A model generated the notes under the pieces. It was given only the letters and a program-made list of their open reading frames with translations, was not told the DNA's origin and searched no databases. This document shows positions 11,889-24,171 of a stretch of 64,000 nucleotides of DNA, in pieces. Each line of letters opens with the position of its first letter. Positions within the stretch are counted from its first letter, which is position 1. The translations under genes were made by a program, and so were the position numbers. The DNA comes from Strongylocentrotus purpuratus (taxonomy: Eukaryota > Echinodermata > Echinoidea > Camarodonta > Strongylocentrotidae), in NCBI RefSeq assembly GCF_000002235.5, contig NW_022145594.1, positions 14,921,001-14,985,000 on the forward strand, in the 5' to 3' direction.

Positions 11889-12355
11889 TACATGCTGAGA
11901 ATGCAAGGTTATACATCGAGCGATAAAAAAAAATGGATTTTGTTTAAATCTTTATTTCTTCGCTTTCCCTTTCCTACTCATCAGAAAGCAAGGTAATATC
12001 AATCACCAACCATCCAAGAACTCTGTGAAACTCTTCTGCACCATAACTGCCTGAGAATGATACATCACCCAGCATTACAACATACAAATCTGAACTGCAT
12101 GTAGTTTTACTCGTCCTCCGAAATTATATTTTTTTAACATTCTAAAACGCTTTCTATTATTGATCTGGCATATAAACCTAATGAAAAGCACTTACCTCTA
12201 GGTGCTGTCAAATCTAAGGAAATTATCGATGTCTGTAGATGATCCTCTCTTAAGCTGCTATCAATGCGATTGGAGACATAATGCCTTACTGTTCTAGCTT
12301 TATACATTTTGAGCATCATCTTGTGATCCTGTTCTACCCCTAACCACGAATTCAA
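11889..12355 (-). pseudogene. Unidentified protein C-terminus with trailer, better-preserved copy
   Basis: On the minus strand a 73-codon frame (12355-12134) ends in RSIIESVLEC and stop. It is followed by about 270 bp shared with the inverted copy at 5870-6255. The frame is rich in charged residues (KMYKARTVRHYVSNRIDSS) and looks like genuine coding sequence. Upstream sequence does not continue the frame convincingly, so this is a fragment or a last exon. It could belong to a mobile element or be a duplicated host exon; no family is recognised. Confidence 0.45.
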
Positions 12356-13393
12356 TCAGAAAAACATATGGTACATGGATTTTAAATCCATGATTAAAAA
12401 CTTACATATTCTATGCCTTCACATTTTGTCTCAATTACATATACATCATTTTGCCCTTGGCCGCAGACACCGCAGACAAGTGCCATATGTTATTATTTTA
12501 TGTCACATGCCATTGTGTAACATATGTTCTTTTAAAACCTTTACAGACAACTTTCAGAAAGTCTTGAATTCACTAATTAAGTAACTTGTGTGTGCGTGTG
12601 GTAGAAATATACTTCACGAAACTCTGGTGTGACTATATTATCAATATTGTCTATAAGCTTTGAGATTGATTTTCTTTGCCGTTCGTTTGCACTATTCATC
12701 CTGACTATTATCACCTATCGACCTGTATTATCCAATTCATCTGTGGTATGTGTTTATATTGCAAAGTGCCAAATGACTATTATAATTGATCTAAGTTTAC
12801 ATCAATAGTATGAACTTTGAGCTATAATTACTGGTGATTGCCAATGAAATACAACAACAATATCTATGCTGCGCACGCCTGTTTCTTCAAACGTTCTCCA
12901 AATTTCAGCCTCTTTTTTTATTTATTACCACGGTTCTGCCCTTCAGTAGCTTCAATTTTCAATTTTCAATTTTTATTTCAATTCAAAGCCATAAAAACAT
13001 TTGTATTTTATGTAACTATAAACTACAGATTATATACTCTATATAACACAGAGAACACATACAAAATGGAAACATGTTTACAAATATACCATAATCATAC
13101 AAAAACAGTTAATCAATAGTAATATCTCTAGGGAGAGAATTCAAAACTATACGGCCAGTGTGTCTAAAAGTAAATAAAGAACTTGTTGATGGACATTTAT
13201 CAATGAGTTTATCCATAGGCCTACTGTGCAAGACATGTACCATACCATGCATCACCTTATTCCAATTTCTAATGTATTACTCCTTTCCACCTTTACACTT
13301 TCTGTAGACCAATGTTTATACTACTTCTACTACAGCAGAAGAAGTAGCAGTCGTCGTCATCGTCGTAGGAGCGGTATCAGTAGCAGTAGTAGT

Positions 13394-13726
13394 CAGGGGC
13401 GTACGCAGGATTTTTTTCGAGGGGGGGGGGGGGTTACAATTAGAAAATCTCGCCGAAAATTTCGCAACGACTCAGCCAGCCGCTGAATAAGCGCGGGGAG
13501 GGGGGGGGGGGGGGGGGGTTGGGTAAGAGCACATTTTTTTTTTTGGTCCCGAAAATTTGGTAAGGTCATCTTTTTTGGCACACCCTTTAGCAATTTTGAA
13601 ATATTTGTTTTTAAATACATTTTTAAAAAATGAGGGGGCTTCCTGCAAACCATACACATAAAAATAACATGGAGGGGGGATCGACCCCGAACCCCCCCCC
13701 CCCCCCCCCCCCTGCGTACGCGCCTG
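13394..13726. mobile_element. hAT-like MITE carrying G tracts, copy B
   Basis: The ends are CAGGGGCGTACGCAGG and CAGGCGCGTACGCAGG (opposite strand). Flanking 8-mers GTAGTAGT and GTTGTAGT match at seven of eight positions. The internal block with ATTTCGCAACGACTCAGCC is shared with copies A and C. The G and C tracts reach about 20. Confidence 0.85.
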
Positions 13727-13908
13727 GTTGTAGTAATAGTAGTAGTAGTAGTCAGGGCCGGATCAAGCCGGTGGCGAGGGATTGGGGGAGGGGGGGGGGG
13801 TAGTGAGCACTAAATACATATATATATATTTTAAAATCAACACCTCCTTCCCCCCCCCCAATAATTCTAATAAACTCCCTATTATTGTTATTATTATTAT
13901 TATCAATT

Positions 13909-14358
13909 CCTTTTCGTTGACAACCAGTCGTGCATGAAATATTTCGTATATGGCTGCTCTTCAATGTAACGTTAAGTCTTTTGTCAATTCTTTTTTGTTG
14001 CTACGGCAGGCAGCCAGTGAAAACGAATTCGTTTAATAGAATTATGGAAATGCAAGCATTAATTTAAACAAACATAACTTTGTTATTCCTAGCTCATTTT
14101 CCCGATTGTGGTGCCATATGAAAGGGCAGAAATTTGATTTTCCCTTTGAAATTGAGATCCCGTCCGCCAAATGACTTTTTGGTTCACTTTCTTCAAATTG
14201 ATTTTATTCACACATGCCTGAAATATGCATCATACGAGTTCTATCAAGTAAAAGGGGATCTAAGCTTGACATATATTGGTCATTTATTAATTATAATTGT
14301 TATTAAGTTATGATAACACATAGATAATTCTCGGTTTCGTTTTTTCTGGGACGCACTG
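13909..14358. mobile_element. One-armed copy of the mariner-like foldback MITE
   Basis: The sequence parallels the right arm of 4500-5750 from near its palindrome centre to the terminal CTGGGACGCACTG, followed by TA at 14359-14360. The left arm is missing, so it is a truncated or collapsed copy. Confidence 0.8.
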
Positions 14359-14699
14359 TAGTCTTTTTGCCATTGCTCGTCATGCATGCAACCCACACAG
14401 ACGGTCCACCTTACTGGTGGGAATGCTCCCCAGGGTGTGAAGCTGATGCACAAACGTGTGCAGGCTTGAATTCGGATGTAACACTGAGATGAAAATCATG
14501 ATTTATTTTGAAATAAATATCTAACGTGTTGGAGGATAGCAGGCCTAAATTCTTTTTGAGAGTCCTAAGTGGGAACAAAGTGCAATGTGTATTATGTAAA
14601 GAGTTCAATATTTACAAAACTGTTGAGCATATCTTACACTTAACACAGATTTATGCCCATCATGTTCCTATGTTATATGACCTCCACTTGCAATCGGTA

Positions 14700-14870
14700 C
14701 ACACTCACACACACGCACACACCCACAAACACACACGCACGCACATACACGTACATGCATATATATGCATGCAAGTGTATGTATATAGATATGTGGCTGC
14801 GCGCGTGAGTGTGCGTGTGTGTGTGTGTTCTTGCGTGTGTGTACGTGTGTTTGTGCGTAATATATATTTA
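14700..14870. repeat. Compound CA/TG microsatellite
   Basis: ACAC-rich and then TGTG-rich tracts interspersed with ACGC/GCGTGTG variants. A related tract lies at the matching place in the duplicate near 49880-50085. Confidence 0.85.
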
Positions 14871-14888
14871 TATATAACTAATGAGTAA

Positions 14889-15585
14889 ATGTATGGGCTT
14901 AAAATTTCATAACATCAAACGAACTTATTATATAATGAATATGATGAACACACATAATAAATAAGCACATTTATATATTTCTGGTTTCATAACGCTCGTG
15001 CAGTTATTGTTTTAAGCAAAAGTAGAATCCTGTCAATTTCGAAATGAATTACACGAAATCCCACTTACTCGGATCAAGAAAATCAAATAGCAATACATTG
15101 ACCAAATTGCACAAGTGCTGAGACATAGACATATAATTTATGTGGGACGTTTGATAATTGCTTTTAAAACGGAAATCTAGGGGAGGGGCAATTATTTTCT
15201 ATTATACAACTCACTCCCAGATCCTAACCAAATGATTGGTCATGCGCGGTCACGTGTGATTCATTTACTGAGCCTATTGCACTCATATTTTAATGAAAAG
15301 GAGTGCAATATTTTCCAGTACTATTGAACTCGTTTTCAGAGCGCAGTAGTGCGCGTAGAGGTTAGCGCGTAATACTGCGTGAGCATGAGCCTATTCTTGC
15401 ACAGCACTATGCGTAAATGGGTATAGAAGTAATACATGTAAGTGCGCTTGCTAAATCTATAGCTATGTGTGCGCACTAAATTAAGCCTTATTAAACTTGA
15501 GATTTATTTGTCAGCCATATACTGTCACGAAACAATCTTGAATGAATTATTTTTACATCAAATAACAAGGATCTAGGAGTTTCGT
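14889..15585. other. Intergenic, nothing recognised
   Basis: No gene, RNA or mobile element could be supported here. Confidence 0.4.
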
Positions 15586-15763
15586 TGTATAAAACAAATG
15601 ATGCATGTTTTCATTCGTTGATTATACGATCTATCCGCCCTCGTTGATGATGTGTGTATCTATCGCACTCAGCCTGACGGCTTCGTGCGATAGATACACA
15701 CAGCCTCAACTCGAGTGCGGATAGATCGTATAATGAACTCATGCGCATGCATCATTTGTATAA
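15586..15763. repeat. Foldback repeat, about 80-bp arms
   Basis: The outer arms share ATGATGCATG/CATGCATCAT. The inner arms share TATACGATCTATCCGC and TGTGTATCTATCGCAC with their complements. The loop near 15670-15680 is short. Probably a small MITE; no duplication assigned. Confidence 0.75.
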
Positions 15764-18700
15764 TATTGAACCCTATTTGTAAGAAAAAAGGGATTGGAGT
15801 TATTTACATTTCTAAAAATATGCATCAAGCGGGAATATTTGTTCTGTATAGAAAATATTACGAATGTATAAATAACAAAGCTCCAAATAATTGAATTCGT
15901 ATATATTAAGTACTACATAAATACGCACACAAAACTCTCACACAGACCCCATGCGCGTAATAACTTACACTTTTGTAATACTCTTCAAAAATCAAGTAAT
16001 TTGGGGAGAGCAATATTCCCCTTGCAAAATGAAAAAAACTGCCAATCGGTGCCAGAGTTAAGAGTAAATTATATGCATATTATAACATGTCTAATATACA
16101 TGTACCTAGACGTGAAGGGCTGAAAAGTGTTGTGTAGGATGTTTCCTCTCCTGTGAAATGTATTTCAACAAGCATATGTTAATTTTGTTTATGGGTTCTC
16201 ATTAGTTTCTTTATATTATGTATATTTATTCAGTCCGGACCTAACACAGTTTAATTGTGTTTTGGGTGTTAAAATTGATTTAATAAATGTGTTAGCATTT
16301 ACTTTATCATTAAATTTCATATAGTAATTATTAGAATGTATTAATTTATTCAATATCATCGGTTATTTATCTAGTAGTAAAGTTTAATGTTGGTCTGTAT
16401 CTACCAAACTGTCGCCGCGTTTATAATGTTAAAGTGAACCGGTATTTGTTTGGAATTGATGAAAAAACTACGTATTTGCAGTATGAAATCTGACTTATTA
16501 TATTCCTTATACTGTACTAATCCTATAACATGCAAACAATCCAGAAAAAAATCTCAAACCACAAACATATTTAAGGTTTTCTTTGAAGAGTCACTGTGCA
16601 ACACCTTCTAAAAGAAAATTCTTTCAAGCAATTTTTTATTCTCCTTAACCGTTTCTCCACGAAAATAAGACATAAAACAAGCTTTAGTCTTGTGTTCAAT
16701 ACTTAAAAGTTAAGAATTGTATATAAAGACGATTATCTGCTTTGTGACAATTTAAATTTACCTAAAACTGAATTCAATAATAATAATATAGTTAAAATAA
16801 TACAGGAATCGTTCAGATCAGTTTTTCTCCAATTTGTATCAATACAAATGGTCTGTTTTTACTCAAACATTCAGATTATCTGTTATTGTGCATCTAGCAT
16901 TAAATTCATTACTTTAGAACCAATTTCTCTCATCTAAAACTGTTAGCATGTTCCTTTCGTACTTGTTAAGAATTTCGTACGGTAAAAGTAATTCCAAAAA
17001 CGTAGGAAAACGATATGGTGTAGAAGCGATCGCTACCTAATCTGTAATGAGTGATCTTTTGTATACCTCCAATTTTATTACTCGGAATACCATTCTTATT
17101 ATCATAGGTATTATATATGAATCATTATAGTGAAAATCATTTGGCTTTTGAATTATATTGAATTCACAGACAAAATGGCAACAATAATGATAATGATGAT
17201 GATATTAAAAGAAAATAATAATGAGGAGGAGGATTCAACTGCTACACTACTGCTACTACTACTGCTGCTACTTCTACTACTACTACTACCGTCACTATTA
17301 CCACTCCTACCACTCCTGCTCATACTACTACTACTCCTCCTCCTTCAACTGCTCTTACTGATACCACTAAAACTAATCGCATTACTCTTACTACTAGTTA
17401 TAATATCAATGAAAATAAAACCACCACCACTACTAATGATAATAATAATTATCAAAATAATACTATCAACACAAGTCTAATAAAGAAACAAATAAAACAG
17501 CTCGAGACCCTTAATATTATTCAAGCATGATTATAAAGTCCGTTTTATGTTTCAGAATTGATTATTGTTTAATGTTGCCAACATTGTCACAGTTTTTCTT
17601 AAAATCAATGATGTGTTTCTACTTTGCAATTGTCGATGGTATGTGGACTCTATGAGGAAGGGAATACAAATTAAAGAAAAGAATAACCTTGCGAATATCC
17701 ATAACTTGTTGACGTTGAATGACTTTCCTCAGAGACTGTCCCCACAGATTGTGTGTGGGTAGTGAGTTCCCCTAAACATATTGAGTAAAAAAACAATGTG
17801 GCGTTTTACAATCAGGAATCGTTTTACCATAAACAGAAATGCTAACTGGAAAACAAAATTAAGCATAAAACCACTCATGTACTCTTCTCCTTCATTATTC
17901 GTGGTTGAATTTGTATTACAAAGTTTACCTTGTTGTATTTAATTGTGAAGTTCTGAGTACTATATAGCTTAGTAACGATGTGTGGAGGGGACGAGTTATT
18001 GGCTCGGCGTAAAGTAAGGATTATTTTCAATTAGCACGTTCATACACAATCTATCAAAATAAAGTACCAATTCATTACTGAAATCAATAAAAATATACAA
18101 ATAATAAATTTACTTTTAGAAAAAGAGAGGCAACCACAGATTGATTATTGAAAATTAATCAAGTATATATAATAATCAATATACAAAAACAAAAGGAGAA
18201 ACAACGTACGGTCTAGGAGTTAAACGACTGATATTAGTGAAACATAAGCCAAACAGGCTAAAGTGAATTCTCGATTTCAGTCGAAGCTAACCAATAAACA
18301 AACATACAGGAAAAACGGGAAAGGGCACTAGAATAATCCAGAAAAAGGTGACATCTTGTTCATGTTCTACAAATAAATTTCCTATTGAGCTCGTACTATT
18401 ATCTCTCAAAGTAAATTTTTACTGATAAAGAAGATTTTGCAGCGACATGACTTGAATGACATTCATATTTCAATTGTGAGACGCCTAATGAGGAGATTGC
18501 GCTACTGTGTAGTTTTGTGGTCTTTTGTTTTCCTTTTTCGGGGGGGGGGGGGTGGGATTTTTGAAATATGGCAGACCTCTTTCCCGTGATGAATGTTGGG
18601 GTTGCGTCCACCCTTGTTTGTATTCCTTAATGAAATGGCCTTCAATGGAATGTCTGACTGTAGTGTAGAACTGTACGTTTACAGATCTTATATCATACTA

Positions 18701-19474
18701 TAATAAAGTATTCTATGCCATGAGATAGCAATGAATTCATTTTGAAAGCGACACTAGGTACTCCATATACCCTTAATAACGTGCTGTAAAGCATTTGTTC
18801 CTGACCTGCACTTGATGCAGATTATCTTATTGTGTCTCTATCAATTATTACGATGGACAGTATAGATAACAAATAACAAAATTGTTCATAAATACAAGTG
18901 TGAGACCACTCACAGAAAATGAAGAAAGAGAGAAACGCATTTTTTTTCGTCACATATATACAGTAAGGATAATCACGAACAAAATGTATATATCAAAAAG
19001 GAAACATTGCTGGACATAAAAGCAGAGGAGGACAACGCCTCGCATATAAATCAGCAATCTCAGCTTGTTAAGACTAGCAGGTAATTGACGAAAAGGGAGG
19101 GCAATGACCTGGTATTCGGGTTCAACGTCCCGCCGCCCCTGACATTAACAAATAGGCCTACATATAAATAAAGGTATGCCTTTGTGACGAATAATGAGAA
19201 GCGTTTATATACAGTTAGCAAGATTGTAATAAACGTAAGGTGGGGAGCGTCATATCATGACTAGGTAACCTTGAATCTTCACATCGTCTTCATTAAATGG
19301 AATAAGACAAATGGCAGCCTTACACTTTAATGTTTCTAATCTAATTCTAAACAAGAATACATCTGAAGAGTCACTATTTTAATGTGACGACACACAGTGG
19401 TCATGGATCGTTGCATCAGTGACATGTTTTCTACAATAATAATCAGGTATGTCACTGTATGTAACGTTTTATAG
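15764..19474. other. Intergenic, AT-rich
   Basis: No gene is supported. A CTA/CTG-type trinucleotide tract at about 17235-17400 gives a spurious poly-leucine frame. A short G tract lies at 18540-18551. Additional downstream exons of the minus-strand Ig gene ending at 19475 could lie here, but no transmembrane exon was found. Confidence 0.5.
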
Positions 19475-21261
19475 TCAACGAGAATTATTTAAATGCTTTC
19501 CTTCTTTTTTGATAAAAACTGATGTCTGAATCCGATCAAATGATGAGTTGCTAGCGACCTTGCAGATAAACACAACATATTCCTTATCCGCGTATGTTTG
19601 TCTAAAGTGTATTGTCCGTGTAGGCACACGAAGACGTTCATCACGTCCATCATCAACATATTTTTGAGAATGAACATACACATTTAATTCCTTTGGAATT
19701 ACCCATTCCAAATTGACGGCTGGTTTCACCGATGTATTGGTTTTACAGATTAATGTCTTGTTTTCCCCTTCTGCAACATTGAGAGATCCGTTGTTCTGTA
19801 GAATATTACCGTTTGCTTCTTCGACCAAGATAACTCCCTTTGGTGGCACTTGAAATTAATTTAAAAGAATGAAAACTTCCAGCATTTAGTGAAGAGTAAT
19901 GATTAAAAGATGCCATTATAATATGTTTGAATTCGAACTTAAAGAACGATTATATTTGATAACCGAAACGTAATTGCTGAACAAATGTAACTTAATCACT
20001 TTCCTCTCCCTGCTGCGTACAAAACATGAATTTCATTGATAAGGCCCTAATGGGACATATTTTATTAATAGAAGCTCAGCTGTAGTATTGTCTTTATACA
20101 AAATATCGTGTATTACTCATTTGGTTGAAGTCTGGGTCTTTATATTTATATGTTGAGAATTATACGAATAGTGACTTGATGTTTGTGTCGTTATATTAAT
20201 TAAACGTTTCATTTGTTGTTTTAATTGCTCAAAAAATTATTTAATACAATGGTGTTTTTTTAAATTCTAAGTGGTTGTTGTATTCGTAAATAAGGAAATC
20301 GCTATATGAAGAAAAAAAGTTAAACAAATTGTATACCATTTACTGTTAGGTTGATTTCACATGTCTGTCTGTCGCTTGGAAAAATCATAACGATATCATA
20401 TCCATCTTCATGAACCAAGGAAACGTTGCGAATTGTCACAGTGCTGCTGATAAACGTATTGTTTCTTCTAAGTGTGTGTCTTGTAGTATTATTTTCACAC
20501 GGGTTTAATTTGTCGCAGTTGAATAATATCGAGTCATTACTTTGCCTCCAGGTTATTGAGTTTATTGATTCTTTTGTGTTGACCCAGATGCACTGGAGGT
20601 ACACGTCCTCCCCGGCAGTTGTTTCCATAATGTTATACCTTCCATCTGTAATGAGAAAATATCACATATTAAAACCCACAATAATACTGCTTGTTGCAAG
20701 TCTTCATTTCAGTAAGTTTGTACTCAGTTAAACATGATAAGAGCATATCTTAAGCACTTCAAAATAGAGACGTATGTAGGGTTGCAGAGGTGGCGGGAGC
20801 CCCTAGCTACTTTGAAAAATTGTGTAAGGTGGATTCCAATAAAAATCACCGGGAGGAGGGGGGAAGGTGATGCCGTAAAACCAAAAATAACCTCTTGGTC
20901 GCTTTGCTCTCAAGCTTTATCAATTTATTGTTGTTATTAAAACTTTGGTTACCAATTTGAGATTTAATATATTAGTTATGATTATCACGTTGTAAACAAG
21001 CGCAGTTAGATATTAAGCTTAACAAGCAACCATATATTGTCCTAATTTTCGTAAAATACTTAAACATTAAACACTTCATGAGACAAATAGAACAGATGGT
21101 TGGCGTTAAACGTAGAGATTAGAGAACCATGCTTTAGTTTGTAAGGACAAACTCAATAACTAATAACGCAGTGTCCATGGAAATTGTTCAGATTAATGCA
21201 TGGCATACTTACTGGCAGAACAAAATACGAATCCCATAAGAAAGAAAAATAACTGCCACAT
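19475..21261 (-). CDS. Two-Ig-domain protein, three exons, apparently secreted
   Basis: Exon 1 (21261-21213) encodes a 16-residue signal peptide start, MWQLFFFLMGFVFCSA, with a GTAAGT donor in phase 1. Exon 2 (20645-20337) encodes a V-like Ig domain: the LQC strand, the ITWRQ core tryptophan, then EDGYDIVMI, where the usual second cysteine is isoleucine; extra cysteines occur (FNCDKLNPC). It ends phase 1 at a GTATAC donor. Exon 3 (19848-19475) encodes a canonical Ig domain (LIC...LEW...FICKV) and stops after KEGKHLNNSR. The sum is 732 nt, 243 residues, with no transmembrane segment. Near the end GGAAAGCAT sits where the related plus-strand exon has the donor GGTAAGCAT, so a lost donor may have made the product secreted. 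Likely an immune or adhesion protein; ligand unknown. Confidence 0.75.
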
Positions 21262-21553
21262 ACTTCTTGGTTTCTTATTTGCTTAGGTTAACAAACAAGC
21301 ACAACAATGATATTTCAAGTGGAAAAAAGGAACTGTTTGTCTGAAGGTTTACGAGACGTTAATGCAACCAAGCTGCAAGCGTTCTTTATTATGTATCAAC
21401 AGTTACACGGATACACGAATTATTTCAAAAAAGTTGGCGCTCTATAACTCAAAGACTTAAACATAACAGAAGGATACGATAGATATTGACTTTGCTTTCT
21501 TTTCCGGAAACATTTTATAAACATATTTAAGGTAAAATTGGACTTATTATCTA

Positions 21554-22396
21554 CACTGTCGCTCATATAGGTGGAATAATTTTGTTTTACCCCAATTTAT
21601 GGAATTATTTTAAAAATAATTCTAAAATAATAGATCTAGATAATCGTAAACATTCTCAAATTGTATTGAATAATAATTTGACAATGTGTGTTTTGCGTGA
21701 CTTCTAAAGTATGTGTATGATATTATGCTTATCAACTAGGGGACCTACGCTCTTAAGTCATAATTGACAGTAATGATAATTAATGCCCCACAAAAGGGCA
21801 CTAATATTGCACATCGATACGGTTTTGATCCTGGGGCCTCACAGTTACGAAGCCATTGCTTTGTCACTGAACCATGACTATACGCAGCGGGGGCTAGGGT
21901 AGAGGGCGGTTTCCATAAATTAAAAAAAGAACAGAAAATGCAATAAATTGTCAATAATTTATTGCATTTTACCCCGGTTCCAAAGATAAACAAATAATCT
22001 GTGTGCCCATGCCTTGAGCCATAATGCATAGCCGTCCAGAGGATTCTTTTATGTTGGGGACCGGGGTAAAATGCAATAATTTATTGCAAATTTATTGTAT
22101 TTTCCTTTTTCACTTCTATTCTTCATGTTTCTCCTCTCCGTTTTCCTGAAATGTTAAAATGTAATTTTTCACACTGCTGCCAAAAAAAAAAAAATTATCT
22201 GTGTGCCCATGCCTTGAGCCATAATGCATAGCCGTCCAGAGGATTCTTTTATGTTGGGGACCGGGGTAAAATGCAATAATTTATTGCAAATCTATTATAT
22301 TTTACTTTTTCACTTCTATTCTTCATGTTTCTCCTCTCAGTTTTCCTGAAATGTTAAAATGTAATTTTTCACACTGCTACCTAAAAGAAATCTTAA
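21554..22396 (+). mobile_element. Interspersed repeat with mariner-like end and exact 200-bp tandem duplication
   Basis: Starts with CACTGTCGCTCAT after TA. Its first ~450 bp also occur at 63492-64000 and its end motif is shared with the 217-bp MITE at 48197-48413. It contains a minus-strand tRNA-like stretch (about 21790-21890). The tail is a 200-bp unit present twice, 21997-22196 and 22197-22396, almost identical. The right boundary is not certain. Confidence 0.7.
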
Positions 22397-22736
22397 TTGT
22401 TGTCCTCGCTCGATCGCAAATTGATTTGAAGACCATTACACTGAACTGCAAAGTAAGATGCTTAAGCAATATAGTGTACTTTGTACAAGGGGGAAACAAA
22501 TATTGAAATCATCCCTTAAAATGTAAACACAATGAAGGGGTATCTACCAATGTCAAACAAAATTGCTTTGAGATTTGAAGGTGCTCTTTTTCAGAAAGTT
22601 ACCTTTTTGGTTGGTGCCCCCTTCCCACTTTGGAAATCGCTTGGCCGCCTCTTGCCAAAATGATGCACTTCCCGCCACTTGATCGCATATGACTCGTAGA
22701 AAACTGTTATTACTCGTATAAGATCTTGATAACTCG

Positions 22737-23480
22737 TTGGTAAATTGGGAGAAGTCGTACACAGGTCATCGCAACTTTTACCGAGACACGATTGACCACG
22801 ATATTCTACTTTGTAAACTTTCACATTATGGTGTACGTGGGATGACCTTGGGGTGGTTCAGGAGCTATCTTTCGGATAGAAAGCAATATCTTTTTTTAGA
22901 AAGCAAATACTCAGATCTTCGTTATATAAACTGCAGTGTTTCATTAGGTAGCATATTAGACTCACTCTTATTTATTCAATTTATTAATGACTTTTGTCGA
23001 TCATCTGATATTTTGTCTTTTGTACTTTTTGCTGATAACACAAACTATTTGTTTTCTCATAAAAACTCTCAAAGATTAGTTGAAATAATTAATATTGACA
23101 TTTGTAATATTTTATTGTGGATAATAGCGAACAAATTATCTTTTAATCTCCAGAAATCGAAATATACGTTATTTAATAAATCTGCCACCAAACTTAGTTT
23201 TTTAAATTACTCCTTTGGAGTGTGTTTCATTTAATTCATTTTTAGGTGTAACGATTGACAAAAAACTTTCTTGGAAAATCGAATCGACAACATTTGTTAA
23301 ATTATTTCCGGAAATATTGGTATTATTTACAAAGTGAAGACATGTCTTCTTCTTAATTCCTTAATTATGCTTTATAGTTATTTGATACTCCCATACTTGA
23401 ATTATGGTCTCTTAGTTTGAGGTAACACACATTAAACGTCATTAAATAAGGTGTTTTTGTTACCAAAGAAGATCATTCGT
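22737..23480 (+). pseudogene. Non-LTR retrotransposon reverse transcriptase fragment
   Basis: A 165-codon stretch (to 23234) carries reverse-transcriptase motifs of the LINE type: DTIDHDILL, WFRSYLSDRKQY, GSILDSLLF and FADN, and the remainder continues out of frame to about 23480 (LGVTIDKKLSW). The catalytic FADD is FADN here, and the usual GSILGP is GSILDS, so the enzyme would be dead. The pattern fits CR1/Jockey-like elements. The 5' part and endonuclease are absent. Confidence 0.8.
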
Positions 23481-23846
23481 ATTAACCCCCCCCCCCTCCC
23501 CCCTTCCGCTCTCATATATACTCTTTATTAATATTTAAAAAAAAAAGATAGGTAAAAGACCTATATTTGTTTTCAACTAGGTCATTTCATGTAAAATTAT
23601 ACAAATAATATGTTGCCATCTGTTTTTCAAGAAATGTTTTTTTTCGTAATAGTTTAGTTCATATTTACCCAACAATTCATTCGAACGATTTATGACCGTG
23701 TTCTTCTATCTTTGTCATGTAAAGCAATGTCTTGTCCCTTTCTTTCTCTTCTCTGTTGGCATCCTTCCTTTCCTTCCCCTGTTTTGTAGTTTCTTTTGTA
23801 GATCTTTTAATTGAATTACTCATTATTCCTAAGTATCATTTGAAGT

Positions 23847-24171
23847 CAGGCGCGTACGCAGGGGGGGGGGGGGGGAGTTTGGGGGTTTAACCCCCCCTAA
23901 ACTTTTCTCATGTGTGTGTTTTTGGGGACCCCCCCCCCCTTTTGTTTTTCTTTTTCTAATAACAAAATAAAAAATGTAAGAAATAAATAATAATAAATAA
24001 ATTGTGGTAATGGGTGGCCCAAAAAAGCTGTCCTTACCCCCCCCCCCTCCCCGCTTATTAAGCGGCTGGCTGATTCGTTGCGACATTTTTGGCGTGATTT
24101 TCAAATTTGAGAACCTATTTGGACCCCCCCCCCCCCCCGACCACCTCAAAAAATGCATGCGTACGCACCTG
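23847..24171. mobile_element. hAT-like MITE carrying G/C tracts, copy C
   Basis: The ends are CAGGCGCGTACGCAGG and CAGGTGCGTACGCATG (opposite strand). An exact 8-bp duplication, TTTGAAGT, is at 23839-23846 and 24172-24179. Orientation is opposite to copies A and B, judged by the internal GCGGCTGGCTGATTCGTTGC block. Confidence 0.9.

Larger units (their letters stand above)
12605..14888 (+). repeat. Segmental duplicate of 47518-50080
   Basis: 12605-12910 matches 47518-47826 and 14476-14710 matches 49652-49890, same order and orientation, with few mismatches. The two blocks differ by transposon insertions: here a hAT-like MITE and half a foldback element, there a LINE tail, a mariner-like MITE and a TTAA MITE. 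The left edge coincides with a TG-rich tract in both. Confidence 0.8.

Noticed and set aside
17130-17480. Leucine-rich open frame
   Set aside because: It is the translation of a CTA/CTG trinucleotide repeat.
22553-22824. Minus-strand frames opposite the LINE fragment
   Set aside because: They overlap recognisable reverse transcriptase on the plus strand and look like its shadow.
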